Shown here in pieces: positions 14,681 through 20,914 of a stretch of 20,914 nt of DNA. The DNA lies in the NCBI GenBank assembly GCA_025455795.1, contig JALOLW010000011.1, forward strand, positions 1 to 20,914. The letters are read 5' to 3'. The notes below the pieces were generated by a model. It made no database searches. It saw nothing but the letters and a program-made list of their open reading frames with translations, and was not told the DNA's origin. The translations under genes were made by a program, and so were the position numbers. The stretch is from Spirosomataceae bacterium (GTDB lineage Bacteria > Bacteroidota > Bacteroidia > Cytophagales > Spirosomataceae). Position 1 is the stretch's first letter, and each line of letters starts with the position of its first letter.

Positions 14681-16213
14681 ATGATGAACTTGACCGAAAA
14701 CTTTGTCAAACACTTAGAAACCAACGTTTTCCCTGTCTATTTCAATACTTGTCGGTGGTTTGCGGGCAAAGCCCGTGCGCAAAACACCTTTCACGTGCGC
14801 CACCGCTTGCCCGTGGGCGATGCGTATATTTTGGTGGTAGAAACTACCTACCACGATGGCCCCTCGGAATTTTATCAACTGCCGCTGACCCAAGTACCTG
14901 CCAAGGTCGAGATTCCAGACAAAGGTGTTTTAGAGAAAACGGCTGAGGGTCAAATCATTGATGCGATTTACGACGAAGCCTTTCGTCAAAACCTCTACGC
15001 ACAAATTTACCAATCGCCCTCTTCCCAATACGCTACGCCCTTTGCTACCCAGCGCGGCAAAGCCCTCGACGACGCTGATACGCCCGATAGCATCACGAGT
15101 CGGGTGCTTCCCGTGGATTCGAGCAATTCGGCCATGCTTTTTGGGGGCAAATATTTTATGAAACTTTACCGTAAACTCTTCGACCAAACCAACCCCGAAG
15201 TAGAAATGGTAAGTTTTTTGACCCAACATTCGCAGTTTCGCAACTTGCCCGCTTTTGCAGGAAGCATCACTTGGCAGCGCGATGGCCAGCCCGACGTAAC
15301 CCTCGGCATGATGCAGCAGGCCATCAAAGCCGACAAAGACAACTGGTCACTCACGGGCGATTTTTTGAATGATTTTATGTACGGCGTGCCTGGCGGTACG
15401 TTTGGTATCAACGAAGCCGTATTTGACCAAGTGGCGTTGCTTGGGCAGCGCACGGGCGAAATGCACCTCGGCTTATATTCCACTACCGCCGACGCGGCCT
15501 TTGTCGCCGAGCCATTTGACGACACCTACCGACAGTTTCTGCTTCATCGCCTCACCGACCTGCTCGACCGCCGCTATGCGTTGTTGATAGAAAACTACCA
15601 CAAACTCGACGAACCCACGCAGCGTTTGGCGTGGATTTTTATGGAAGCACGCGAATTGATTGACGATTTCTCCCGAGAAATGCTCACCCGTCCGCTCGAA
15701 TCGAAGCGCATCCGCATCCACGGCGACTACCACCTCGGCCAAGTCTTGACCGACGACGGCGACTTTATCATCATTGATTTTGAGGGCGAACCCGAAGCGA
15801 CGATTGCCGAGCGAAAAATCAAACACAGTCCCCTCAAAGATGTGGCAGGCATGATACGCAGCTATCACTACGCCGTCAGTGCCAAGTTGTTTGAAAGCAC
15901 CGAAACTCGAAACATTTCTTCCGAAAAACTCCAAACCGTCTCTGACCGCTGGTATAAACTCATGCGTGACACCTACCTAGAAGCCTATCTGGAAGCCTTT
16001 GGGTGGCCGCATCCATTGTTCAAGAGTCAAAACGAAATCAACTTTTTGCTGTTGTTTTTTTTGCTCGAAAAAGCTGTTTATGAGTTAGGCTACGAGATTA
16101 GTTATCGGCCTAGTTGGGTCAAAATCCCGCTTCGAGGCATTGTAGAAGTGATTCGAGAAATCGAAAAAATCAAAGAACCTACCGTGCGAATTAGCCGCTT
16201 GGGGAGTCATTGA
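14681..16213 (+). CDS. mak: Maltokinase-like aminoglycoside-phosphotransferase-fold kinase
   Basis: A 510-residue protein resembling maltokinase, which phosphorylates maltose to maltose 1-phosphate, the donor used by GlgE for alpha-glucan synthesis. The N-terminal cap carries the maltokinase signature RWFAGKA (about residues 25-31). The kinase core has the strand-Lys segment YFMKLYRKL, the catalytic loop HGDYHLGQVL (H347, catalytic D349, Q354) and the metal-binding block IIIDFEGEP (D366). A tail with LLLFFLLEKAVYELGYEISYRP, ending in RGI, is also typical. The family fit is good, but substrate specificity is inferred. Maltokinase genes normally sit with or are fused to treS, or lie near glgE and glgB; none is present here. 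It lies 72 bp after the hydrolase gene and may share its transcript. Confidence 0.82.
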   Translation: MMNLTENFVKHLETNVFPVYFNTCRWFAGKARAQNTFHVRHRLPVGDAYILVVETTYHDGPSEFYQLPLTQVPAKVEIPDKGVLEKTAEGQIIDAIYDEAFRQNLYAQIYQSPSSQYATPFATQRGKALDDADTPDSITSRVLPVDSSNSAMLFGGKYFMKLYRKLFDQTNPEVEMVSFLTQHSQFRNLPAFAGSITWQRDGQPDVTLGMMQQAIKADKDNWSLTGDFLNDFMYGVPGGTFGINEAVFDQVALLGQRTGEMHLGLYSTTADAAFVAEPFDDTYRQFLLHRLTDLLDRRYALLIENYHKLDEPTQRLAWIFMEARELIDDFSREMLTRPLESKRIRIHGDYHLGQVLTDDGDFIIIDFEGEPEATIAERKIKHSPLKDVAGMIRSYHYAVSAKLFESTETRNISSEKLQTVSDRWYKLMRDTYLEAYLEAFGWPHPLFKSQNEINFLLLFFLLEKAVYELGYEISYRPSWVKIPLRGIVEVIREIEKIKEPTVRISRLGSH

Positions 16214-16312
16214 GCGTAGAACCAACCTTTGTGTTCTTTTGACCCCGTACTTCTGCGATTTGGCCTAAGTATCTGACAAACCTTGCCTGAGAAGGATGTG
16301 TTTTTTCCAAAC

Positions 16313-16346
16313 AAAGTGTTCGATTTTGAACACTTTTTCTTTTTTC
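16313..16346 (+). terminator. Inverted repeat with T-tract: terminator of mak and/or activator site
   Basis: AAAGTGTTC (16313-16321) and GAACACTTT (16328-16336) pair perfectly around a 6-nt loop, followed by TTC and a run of six T with a few more T around it. This fits an intrinsic terminator about 100 nt after the mak stop. The same palindrome is centred about 88 bp upstream of the start predicted from the sigma-54-like element, a typical place for an NtrC-family activator site, so a double role is possible. Confidence 0.5.
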
Positions 16347-16384
16347 AAAATATTGCAAATCGCTAATAATCAATAGTTTGTCTA

Positions 16385-16401
16385 TTGGCACGGAGATTGA
16401 A
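16385..16401 (+). promoter_or_regulatory. Candidate sigma-54 promoter of the exporter operon
   Basis: TTGGCACGGAGATTGAA matches the -24/-12 pattern TGGCACG-N4-TTGCA with correct spacing and 11 of 12 fixed bases; the C of the -12 GC pair is replaced by A. A start near 16412 would leave about 25 nt before the ATG at 16437. The altered -12 position and the similar matches inside coding DNA at 1592 and 1617 lower confidence. Confidence 0.4.
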
Positions 16402-16436
16402 GCTATAAAGGGTAAAATTTAAAATTTTGCTCGAAA

Positions 16437-17684
16437 ATGGACAGAGATTTAACAGCCAAAGACATCAATCAGCAAAAGCGTCGCCTTTGGATTTGGGTAT
16501 TAGCCGTAACAGGCGTAATAATCGCATCGGTGTGGGTTTTACGCAACTCGCTCAGTAATACCATCAAGCCTTCTGAAATCCGCGTAGCCGTAGCCGAAAT
16601 CGGCGATGTGGAAAATACCCTTACGGCTTCGGGCGAGATACAGCCCGAATTTGAGGTTGTCGTGACGAGTCCTATTACAGCGGTGATTCAGCAAGCGTAT
16701 CTGGACGCAGGAGCGGCTGTCAAAACAGGCGACAAAATCCTGGAATTGGACAAAGAATTTACCCAGCTCAACTTTGAGAAAGGCCGCGACCAACTCGCGC
16801 TCAAGCGCAACGGTATCGTGAAGCAGCGATGGGATTTGGAAAAAAGTTTTTATGACCTCAAAATCAGCGATTCTATCAAGGCACTACGCATCAATAGCTT
16901 GCGCGCGGAGGTAGAAAATGCCAAACGTCTCCAAAAAGCGGGAGGAGGCACCCGCGAAGCCATCGAGCAGGCCGAACAAAATCTACGGATTGCTGAATTG
17001 GAAAAACGCCAACTCGAAAACGACATCAGAGTGAAGCAGCAAACCATGCGCGCCGACATTGAAGACTTGGAGTTGGGGGCGCAGATTCAATCCAAAGATC
17101 TCCAAGAACTTCAGCGCAAACTCCAACAAGCCAACATCGTAGCACCTCGCGCAGGGGTACTTACCTACGTAAACAAAAACATAGGCTCCAAAGTAGCCGA
17201 GGGCGAAGTGCTGGCGCGATTGGCCGATTTGGGGGGCTTCAAAGTCCTGGGGAGTATCTCCGATAACTATGCCGAACAGGTGCGTGTGGGGATGGACGTG
17301 ATAGTCCGCATCAATGATACCCAGCTACGTGGTACTTTGACCAATATTTTGCCTTCGGTGCAAAACAACATCGTCAATTTTGACGTGCAACTCAACGACA
17401 AAGCGCACAAATTGCTCCGTCCCAAAATGAAAGTAGAGGTCTATCTCATTACGGCGGCGCGGGCGCGCGTGGTGCGCGTAGCGAGTGGGTCGGGTTTTAC
17501 GGGTGTACCTGTACAAGATGTGTTTGTGCTAATAAATGATAAAGTGGCTGAACGACGTACAGTCAAAGTAGGTCTTTCTAATTTCGACTTTGTGGAGCTT
17601 CAAGAAGGGGTCAAGCCTGGAGAAAAAGTGATTGTAAACGATTTGAGTAAGTTTAAGAATGTAAAAGAGCTGGAGATTAAGTAG
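16437..17684 (+). CDS. HlyD/MacA-type periplasmic adaptor of ABC exporter
   Basis: A 415-residue membrane fusion protein that would bridge the inner-membrane ABC transporter and the outer-membrane TolC channel. Residues 16-35 form a single N-terminal membrane anchor. The lipoyl-like domain is split into halves at about 65-104 (SGEIQPEFEVVVTSPI, GAAVKTGDKILELD) and 233-262 (NIVAPRAGVLTYVNKNIGS, EGEVLARL). Between them, residues about 105-232 form a long alpha-helical hairpin rich in Leu, Glu, Lys and Gln. A beta-barrel (VLGSISDNYAEQVRVGM) and a membrane-proximal domain (KVGLSNFDFVELQEGVKPGEKV) follow. This is the full adaptor plan. It is first in an operon, 24 bp before the TolC gene, and a sigma-54-like promoter lies upstream. 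The exported substrate cannot be inferred. Confidence 0.92.
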   Translation: MDRDLTAKDINQQKRRLWIWVLAVTGVIIASVWVLRNSLSNTIKPSEIRVAVAEIGDVENTLTASGEIQPEFEVVVTSPITAVIQQAYLDAGAAVKTGDKILELDKEFTQLNFEKGRDQLALKRNGIVKQRWDLEKSFYDLKISDSIKALRINSLRAEVENAKRLQKAGGGTREAIEQAEQNLRIAELEKRQLENDIRVKQQTMRADIEDLELGAQIQSKDLQELQRKLQQANIVAPRAGVLTYVNKNIGSKVAEGEVLARLADLGGFKVLGSISDNYAEQVRVGMDVIVRINDTQLRGTLTNILPSVQNNIVNFDVQLNDKAHKLLRPKMKVEVYLITAARARVVRVASGSGFTGVPVQDVFVLINDKVAERRTVKVGLSNFDFVELQEGVKPGEKVIVNDLSKFKNVKELEIK

Positions 17685-17708
17685 CAACGCAAAATAGTGT
17701 CATAAGCC

Positions 17709-19205
17709 ATGAAAATCAACTATTTAACTTTTGAAATCCCGCGAGGATTTGTCACTCTTGCGGGGGCATTAGCCTTCTGCACGCTGCACACGGCCCACGG
17801 GCAAGGCAACCTTCGCACTACACTCTCGGAAGTAGTAGAGATGGCCAAGCAGCAGTCTATCGCTGCTCGGCAAGCTGCTACCACCAAAGAAACCAAATAC
17901 TGGGAATACCGCACTTTTTTGTCCAACTACAAACCTCAACTCACTCTCAACGCCAATTTACCCGCCTTTAACCGCTCATTCATAGAAGTCCGTCAACCCG
18001 ACGGAACGATTCAGTTTCAACCAATTAGCAACAACAACTCCTCTCTCAACTTGTCGCTCTCGCAGGGTATTGCTGCCACGGGGGGGAGTATTTATGCCAC
18101 GTCGCAGTTGCAACGATTCGACGATTTCGACCGCCAAAATACGCTCTTCAACGGTGTACCGTTTGCGGTGGGTTATTTGCAACCACTGTTTCGATTCAAC
18201 GCTTTGAAGTGGGACAAAAAAATCGAACCACTCAAATTTGACGAGAGTAAACAAGAGTATGCGGAAGAACTTGAGCGAATCGCTTTGCGGGCGAGTGGGT
18301 TGTTTTTTGAGTTGCTGCTGGCACAGGTCAATCTCCAAATTGCCGAGACCAACTTGACCAATACCGAGGCGATTTTGAAGGTAGCCAACGAAAAATATGA
18401 GTTGGGCAAGAATACCCGCAACGAAATTTTGCAGCTACAGCTTGAGCTTCTCAAAAGTCGCAAAGCTGTAGGTACCTCGAAGCGGGATTTGGAAGTGGCG
18501 ATGCTCAATCTCAAAACCTATATCGGGTTGCAAGGTGAAGGCAAAATCGAACTCTCCACCCCTCTTCCTCCCCCTCTTATGGAAGTATCGGCTACCAAAG
18601 CCACCGAAGAGGCATTTGCCAACCGCGCCGATGCCATCGCTTTTGGGCGCAAGATACTCGAAGCGGAGCGTGTGGTCGCCAAAGCCAAAGGCGACAACGG
18701 CCTCAATGCAACCCTTACGGCGACGTTGGGTTTTTCTAACCGTGGCCTTACTGTTCCTGACTTGTACCGCCGCCCACAAGACCAGCAAACAGTACAGCTT
18801 CAAATGGACATTCCGATTTTGGACTGGGGCCGCTCCAAGTCGCGTACCAAGACCGCAGAAGCGCAGCGGCAGTTTACGCAGTATGCTGTGGAGCAAGACA
18901 AACAAAATTTTAGACAAGAGATTTTTACGCAAGTGTCGCTGTTTGAGATGCTCCGCGACCAGCTCTCTCTTACTGCCCAAGCCGATAGTATCGCTTCCGA
19001 AAAGTACCGTATAGCCCAAGACCGCTATGTACTCGGCAACCTCAGTATTACCGATTTGAGTATTGCATTTTCGGAAAAAGACCAAGCCAAACGTGATTAC
19101 ATAGGTGCTCTCCGCGATTATTGGGGGGCTTATTACCGACTGAGATTGCTGACACTGTACAATTTTGAAACAAACACCCCCCTCATTGCTCCAAGAGGGA
19201 AATAA
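17709..19205 (+). CDS. TolC family outer-membrane channel protein
   Basis: A 498-residue outer-membrane efflux protein. The signal peptide covers about residues 1-31, with a long n-region MKINYLTFEIPRG and a likely cut after TAHG. The mature part shows the two-fold internal repeat of TolC: two sets of long helices (about residues 36-70 and 190-270; about 300-335 and 375-450) separated by beta-strand segments (LSLSQGIAATGGSIYATSQL, VQLQMDIPILDWGRSKSRTK). The motif ILDWGRSKSRTKTAEAQ and the C-terminal YGALRDYW-like segment (YIGALRDYWGAYYRL) are characteristic. It completes the tripartite pump encoded by this operon. The TolC-to-ATPase gap of 42 bp contains a C-rich/G-rich hairpin. Confidence 0.92.
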   Translation: MKINYLTFEIPRGFVTLAGALAFCTLHTAHGQGNLRTTLSEVVEMAKQQSIAARQAATTKETKYWEYRTFLSNYKPQLTLNANLPAFNRSFIEVRQPDGTIQFQPISNNNSSLNLSLSQGIAATGGSIYATSQLQRFDDFDRQNTLFNGVPFAVGYLQPLFRFNALKWDKKIEPLKFDESKQEYAEELERIALRASGLFFELLLAQVNLQIAETNLTNTEAILKVANEKYELGKNTRNEILQLQLELLKSRKAVGTSKRDLEVAMLNLKTYIGLQGEGKIELSTPLPPPLMEVSATKATEEAFANRADAIAFGRKILEAERVVAKAKGDNGLNATLTATLGFSNRGLTVPDLYRRPQDQQTVQLQMDIPILDWGRSKSRTKTAEAQRQFTQYAVEQDKQNFRQEIFTQVSLFEMLRDQLSLTAQADSIASEKYRIAQDRYVLGNLSITDLSIAFSEKDQAKRDYIGALRDYWGAYYRLRLLTLYNFETNTPLIAPRGK

Positions 19206-19211
19206 TAAAAC

Positions 19212-19237
19212 AAAAAATCCCCTCGGGGCAGGGGTTT
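19212..19237. repeat. C-rich/G-rich hairpin with flanking T-run, copy 2 (between the TolC and ABC ATPase genes)
   Basis: On the + strand six A (19212-19217) precede CCCCT (19219-19223), the loop CGGGGC, and AGGGG (19230-19234), then TTT; the AA/TT flanks can add two pairs around a T-T mismatch. The T-run follows the stem only on the - strand, so as a terminator it would face against the operon. It ends 10 nt before the ATPase ATG. Its layout resembles the element at 11429-11458 when both are read in the direction of the downstream gene. Confidence 0.6.
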
Positions 19238-19247
19238 CCTAACAATT

Positions 19248-19913
19248 ATGATACAGCTACAAAACATCGAAAAAATCTATCGTACAGATACGGTAGAAAC
19301 AGTGGCACTCAACAACATCAACCTGAGTGTCGAAAAAGGCGAATTTATGTCTATCATGGGGCCTTCGGGTTGTGGTAAAAGCACCCTTCTCAACATCATC
19401 GGGCTGCTTGATATTCCTTCAAAGGGAAGCATCTATCTTGATGGAAAAACACTCAATGGGCTATCAGACAAGCAGTTGGCGCAGTTTCGCAATCAAGTGT
19501 TAGGCTTCATTTTTCAGAGTTTTCATCTTATCAATGACCTACCTGTGCTGGACAATGTAGAGCTGCCGCTGCTCTATCGCAATGTGTCGGGCAGTGAGCG
19601 GCGAAAATTGGCCTCACAAGCCCTCGAAAAAGTAGGTCTCAGCAATCGCATGAATCATTATCCCAATCAACTTTCGGGTGGTCAAAAGCAGCGTGTAGCC
19701 ATAGCAAGAGCCATCGTGGGACAACCCCAAATCATCTTGGCCGACGAGCCAACGGGCAATTTGGATAGCAATATGGGCAACGAAATTATGAATATTTTGA
19801 CCACACTCAACCAACAAGACAAAGCCACGATAGTCATGGTCACGCACGATGAAAACATGGCCAAACGAACCCACCGGTTGGTGCGCTTATTTGATGGAAG
19901 TCAAGTGTCTTAA
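19248..19913 (+). CDS. ABC transporter ATP-binding protein (MacB/LolD type)
   Basis: A 221-residue ATPase with every expected motif: Walker A GPSGCGKST at 38-46, Q-loop FQSF with Gln90, signature LSGGQKQRVAIARA at 142-155, Walker B IILADEP with D166 and E167, D-loop GNLD, and the switch His200 in VMVTHDE. It lacks membrane segments. Length and sequence character (MIQLQNIEKIYRTDTVETVAL) place it in the MacB/LolD/FtsE-like group, which drives mechanotransmission permeases rather than importers. It pairs with the FtsX-type permease encoded 20 bp downstream, and with the adaptor and TolC upstream it forms a MacAB-TolC-like pump with the ATPase and permease on separate chains. Confidence 0.95.
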   Translation: MIQLQNIEKIYRTDTVETVALNNINLSVEKGEFMSIMGPSGCGKSTLLNIIGLLDIPSKGSIYLDGKTLNGLSDKQLAQFRNQVLGFIFQSFHLINDLPVLDNVELPLLYRNVSGSERRKLASQALEKVGLSNRMNHYPNQLSGGQKQRVAIARAIVGQPQIILADEPTGNLDSNMGNEIMNILTTLNQQDKATIVMVTHDENMAKRTHRLVRLFDGSQVS

Positions 19914-19933
19914 ATTTCAAAAAACATAACCCG

Positions 19934-20914
19934 ATGAAAACATCTATTATTGCCTCCCTCTTTGGTGGACGAGGGGCAAACTACCTCAAAATCACCTTGG
20001 CCGTGCTACGGCGTCGGAAGTTTTTTACGTTTATCAGCTTGTTTGGTATCTGCTTCACCCTCACGATTTTGGTCGTTGTGACAGCGTTTATTGACCATCT
20101 TTTGGCAGCAGGCTACCCCGAAACCGAGCGAGAGAGGTCCATGTACGCGCTCATGCTCGAAGAGCGAGATACCAAAAATCAAGGGGCGAGTTCGGGGCCG
20201 ATGAGTTTTTGGTTCATCAATAAATACATCAAAAGCCTCAAAACGCCCGAAAAAGTAGCGTTGACTTCGATGATTGCGTCGTCTAATACCTACATCAACA
20301 ACCAGAAAATCAGGGTGTTTTTTAAATATACCGACGGGGCGTTTTGGGAAATACACCAATTTAAGTTTGTCGAAGGAAAAGCCTTTACCCAAAAAGACAT
20401 TGACAACAACGAGTTTGTGGTGGTCATCAACGAAGACCTGCGCGACAAGTATTTTGGCAAAGGGATAGCCTGTGTGGGCAAAAGCTTTGAAATGGATAGC
20501 CAGACTTTCAGGGTGATAGGGGTAGTCAAGGGAGTGCCTATCACCCGAATATACACCTCGGCAGACGTGTATTTGCCTTACAACACCACCAAAAAAGACC
20601 TAAAAAGTACCCAACATCGCGGCGATTATATAGCCATCGTCTTGGCAAAAAACCAAACAGATATGCCGCTCATCCAAGCAGAATACAACGAAGTAGCCAG
20701 GCGCATCAAGCCCCAGCAGTCAGGCACTTTCAAGCCTGATGTACTCAAGACAAGCATAGATGGCTACTTAGAAAGTTTTTTGAGAGGGATATTTAGAGAC
20801 AATGAAAACGCCACTCGCTATGTGTATGGGTTTTTGGTATTGTTTGCCCTGCTGTTTATGTCACTGCCTGCTATCAACTTGGTCAATATCAACATGAGTC
20901 GAATCATGGAGCGG
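19934..20914 (+). CDS. FtsX-like/MacB-type ABC permease, N-terminal part (3' end outside window)
   Basis: The frame opens at an ATG at 19934 and stays open for 327 codons to the right edge. The N-terminal residues LKITLAVLRRRKFFTFISLFG lead into the first membrane helix (about 33-54, FISLFGICFTLTILVVVTAFI). A large periplasmic MacB_PCD-like domain of about 230 residues follows (FFKYTDGAFWEIHQFKFVEG, VVINEDLRDKYFGKG, FRVIGVVKGVP, DVYLPYN). The second helix (about 296-318) leads into the FtsX core signature LPAINLVNINMSRIMER at the very end. It would couple ATP hydrolysis by the preceding ATPase to movements of the periplasmic domain that drive export through the adaptor and TolC. The type (4-helix single unit or longer two-unit form common in Bacteroidota) cannot be told from this part. 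Confidence 0.9.
   Translation, partial: MKTSIIASLFGGRGANYLKITLAVLRRRKFFTFISLFGICFTLTILVVVTAFIDHLLAAGYPETERERSMYALMLEERDTKNQGASSGPMSFWFINKYIKSLKTPEKVALTSMIASSNTYINNQKIRVFFKYTDGAFWEIHQFKFVEGKAFTQKDIDNNEFVVVINEDLRDKYFGKGIACVGKSFEMDSQTFRVIGVVKGVPITRIYTSADVYLPYNTTKKDLKSTQHRGDYIAIVLAKNQTDMPLIQAEYNEVARRIKPQQSGTFKPDVLKTSIDGYLESFLRGIFRDNENATRYVYGFLVLFALLFMSLPAINLVNINMSRIMER

Larger units (their letters stand above)
16214..16436. promoter_or_regulatory. Intergenic region upstream of the exporter operon
   Basis: This 223-bp gap is AT-rich. It contains a 9+9 bp inverted repeat followed by T-runs (16313-16346), a near-consensus sigma-54 element (16385-16401), and a degenerate half-site TGTGTTC-TTTT-GAC near 16232-16246 that resembles the inverted repeat. 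I see no small ORF I would defend. Confidence 0.55.

Noticed and set aside
16191..16391. 66-codon - strand frame in the gap after mak
   Set aside because: It overlaps the end of mak and runs through the inverted repeat, and the translation shows no motif, signal peptide or supporting promoter.

Overview
The window looks like chromosomal DNA of a Bacteroidota bacterium, most likely order Cytophagales (Runella/Spirosoma/Flectobacillus-like). The indications are the gene families (DUF1501 Tat protein, MacB-like exporter with its own TolC, GtrA, M3 oligoendopeptidase), the near absence of Shine-Dalgarno sequences, and -7 elements of the form TAnnTTTG, one with a TTTG box exactly 19 nt upstream. 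This placement is inference from protein character, not a database match. Base composition is balanced and even across the window. I see no tRNA, rRNA, transposase, integrase, CRISPR array or other sign of recent transfer.

Layout. 1-2108 (+): the 3' end of a Gfo/Idh/MocA oxidoreductase, then a Tat-exported DUF1501 protein. 2110-5032 (-): a GtrA-like membrane protein, an unusual repeat-filled spacer, an S41 (CtpA-type) protease and an acyl-CoA thioesterase; the last two are 3 bp apart and form an operon. 5191-7933 (+): an M3 oligoendopeptidase and GDP-L-fucose synthase. 7972-12529 (-): in transcription order, a secreted beta-propeller-like protein, a patatin-like phospholipase, MoaE, then a compact set of sugar-nucleotide nucleotidyltransferase, YidD and MenB. 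12743-16213 (+): a secreted CocE/NonD (S15-like) hydrolase and a maltokinase-like kinase. 16437-20914 (+): a HlyD-type adaptor, a TolC channel, an ABC ATPase and an FtsX/MacB-type permease cut by the right edge; together a complete tripartite ABC exporter operon.

Most genes are housekeeping or common accessory functions: menaquinone and molybdopterin synthesis, sugar-nucleotide supply for surface glycans, envelope proteolysis, membrane insertion and efflux. I do not see a convincing undescribed multi-gene system. The unexplained structure is in the intergenic DNA: (i) two head-to-head arrays of degenerate 8-bp units between gtrA and the S41 protease; (ii) two related C-rich/G-rich hairpins, each just upstream of a start codon and each with its T-run on the antisense strand; (iii) a near-consensus sigma-54 promoter with a 9+9 bp palindrome upstream of the exporter operon; (iv) a consensus Bacteroidota promoter in front of the propeller gene.

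No gene-free stretch exceeds 300 bp. The largest gaps (4336-4519, 12530-12742, 16214-16436) are described as features.
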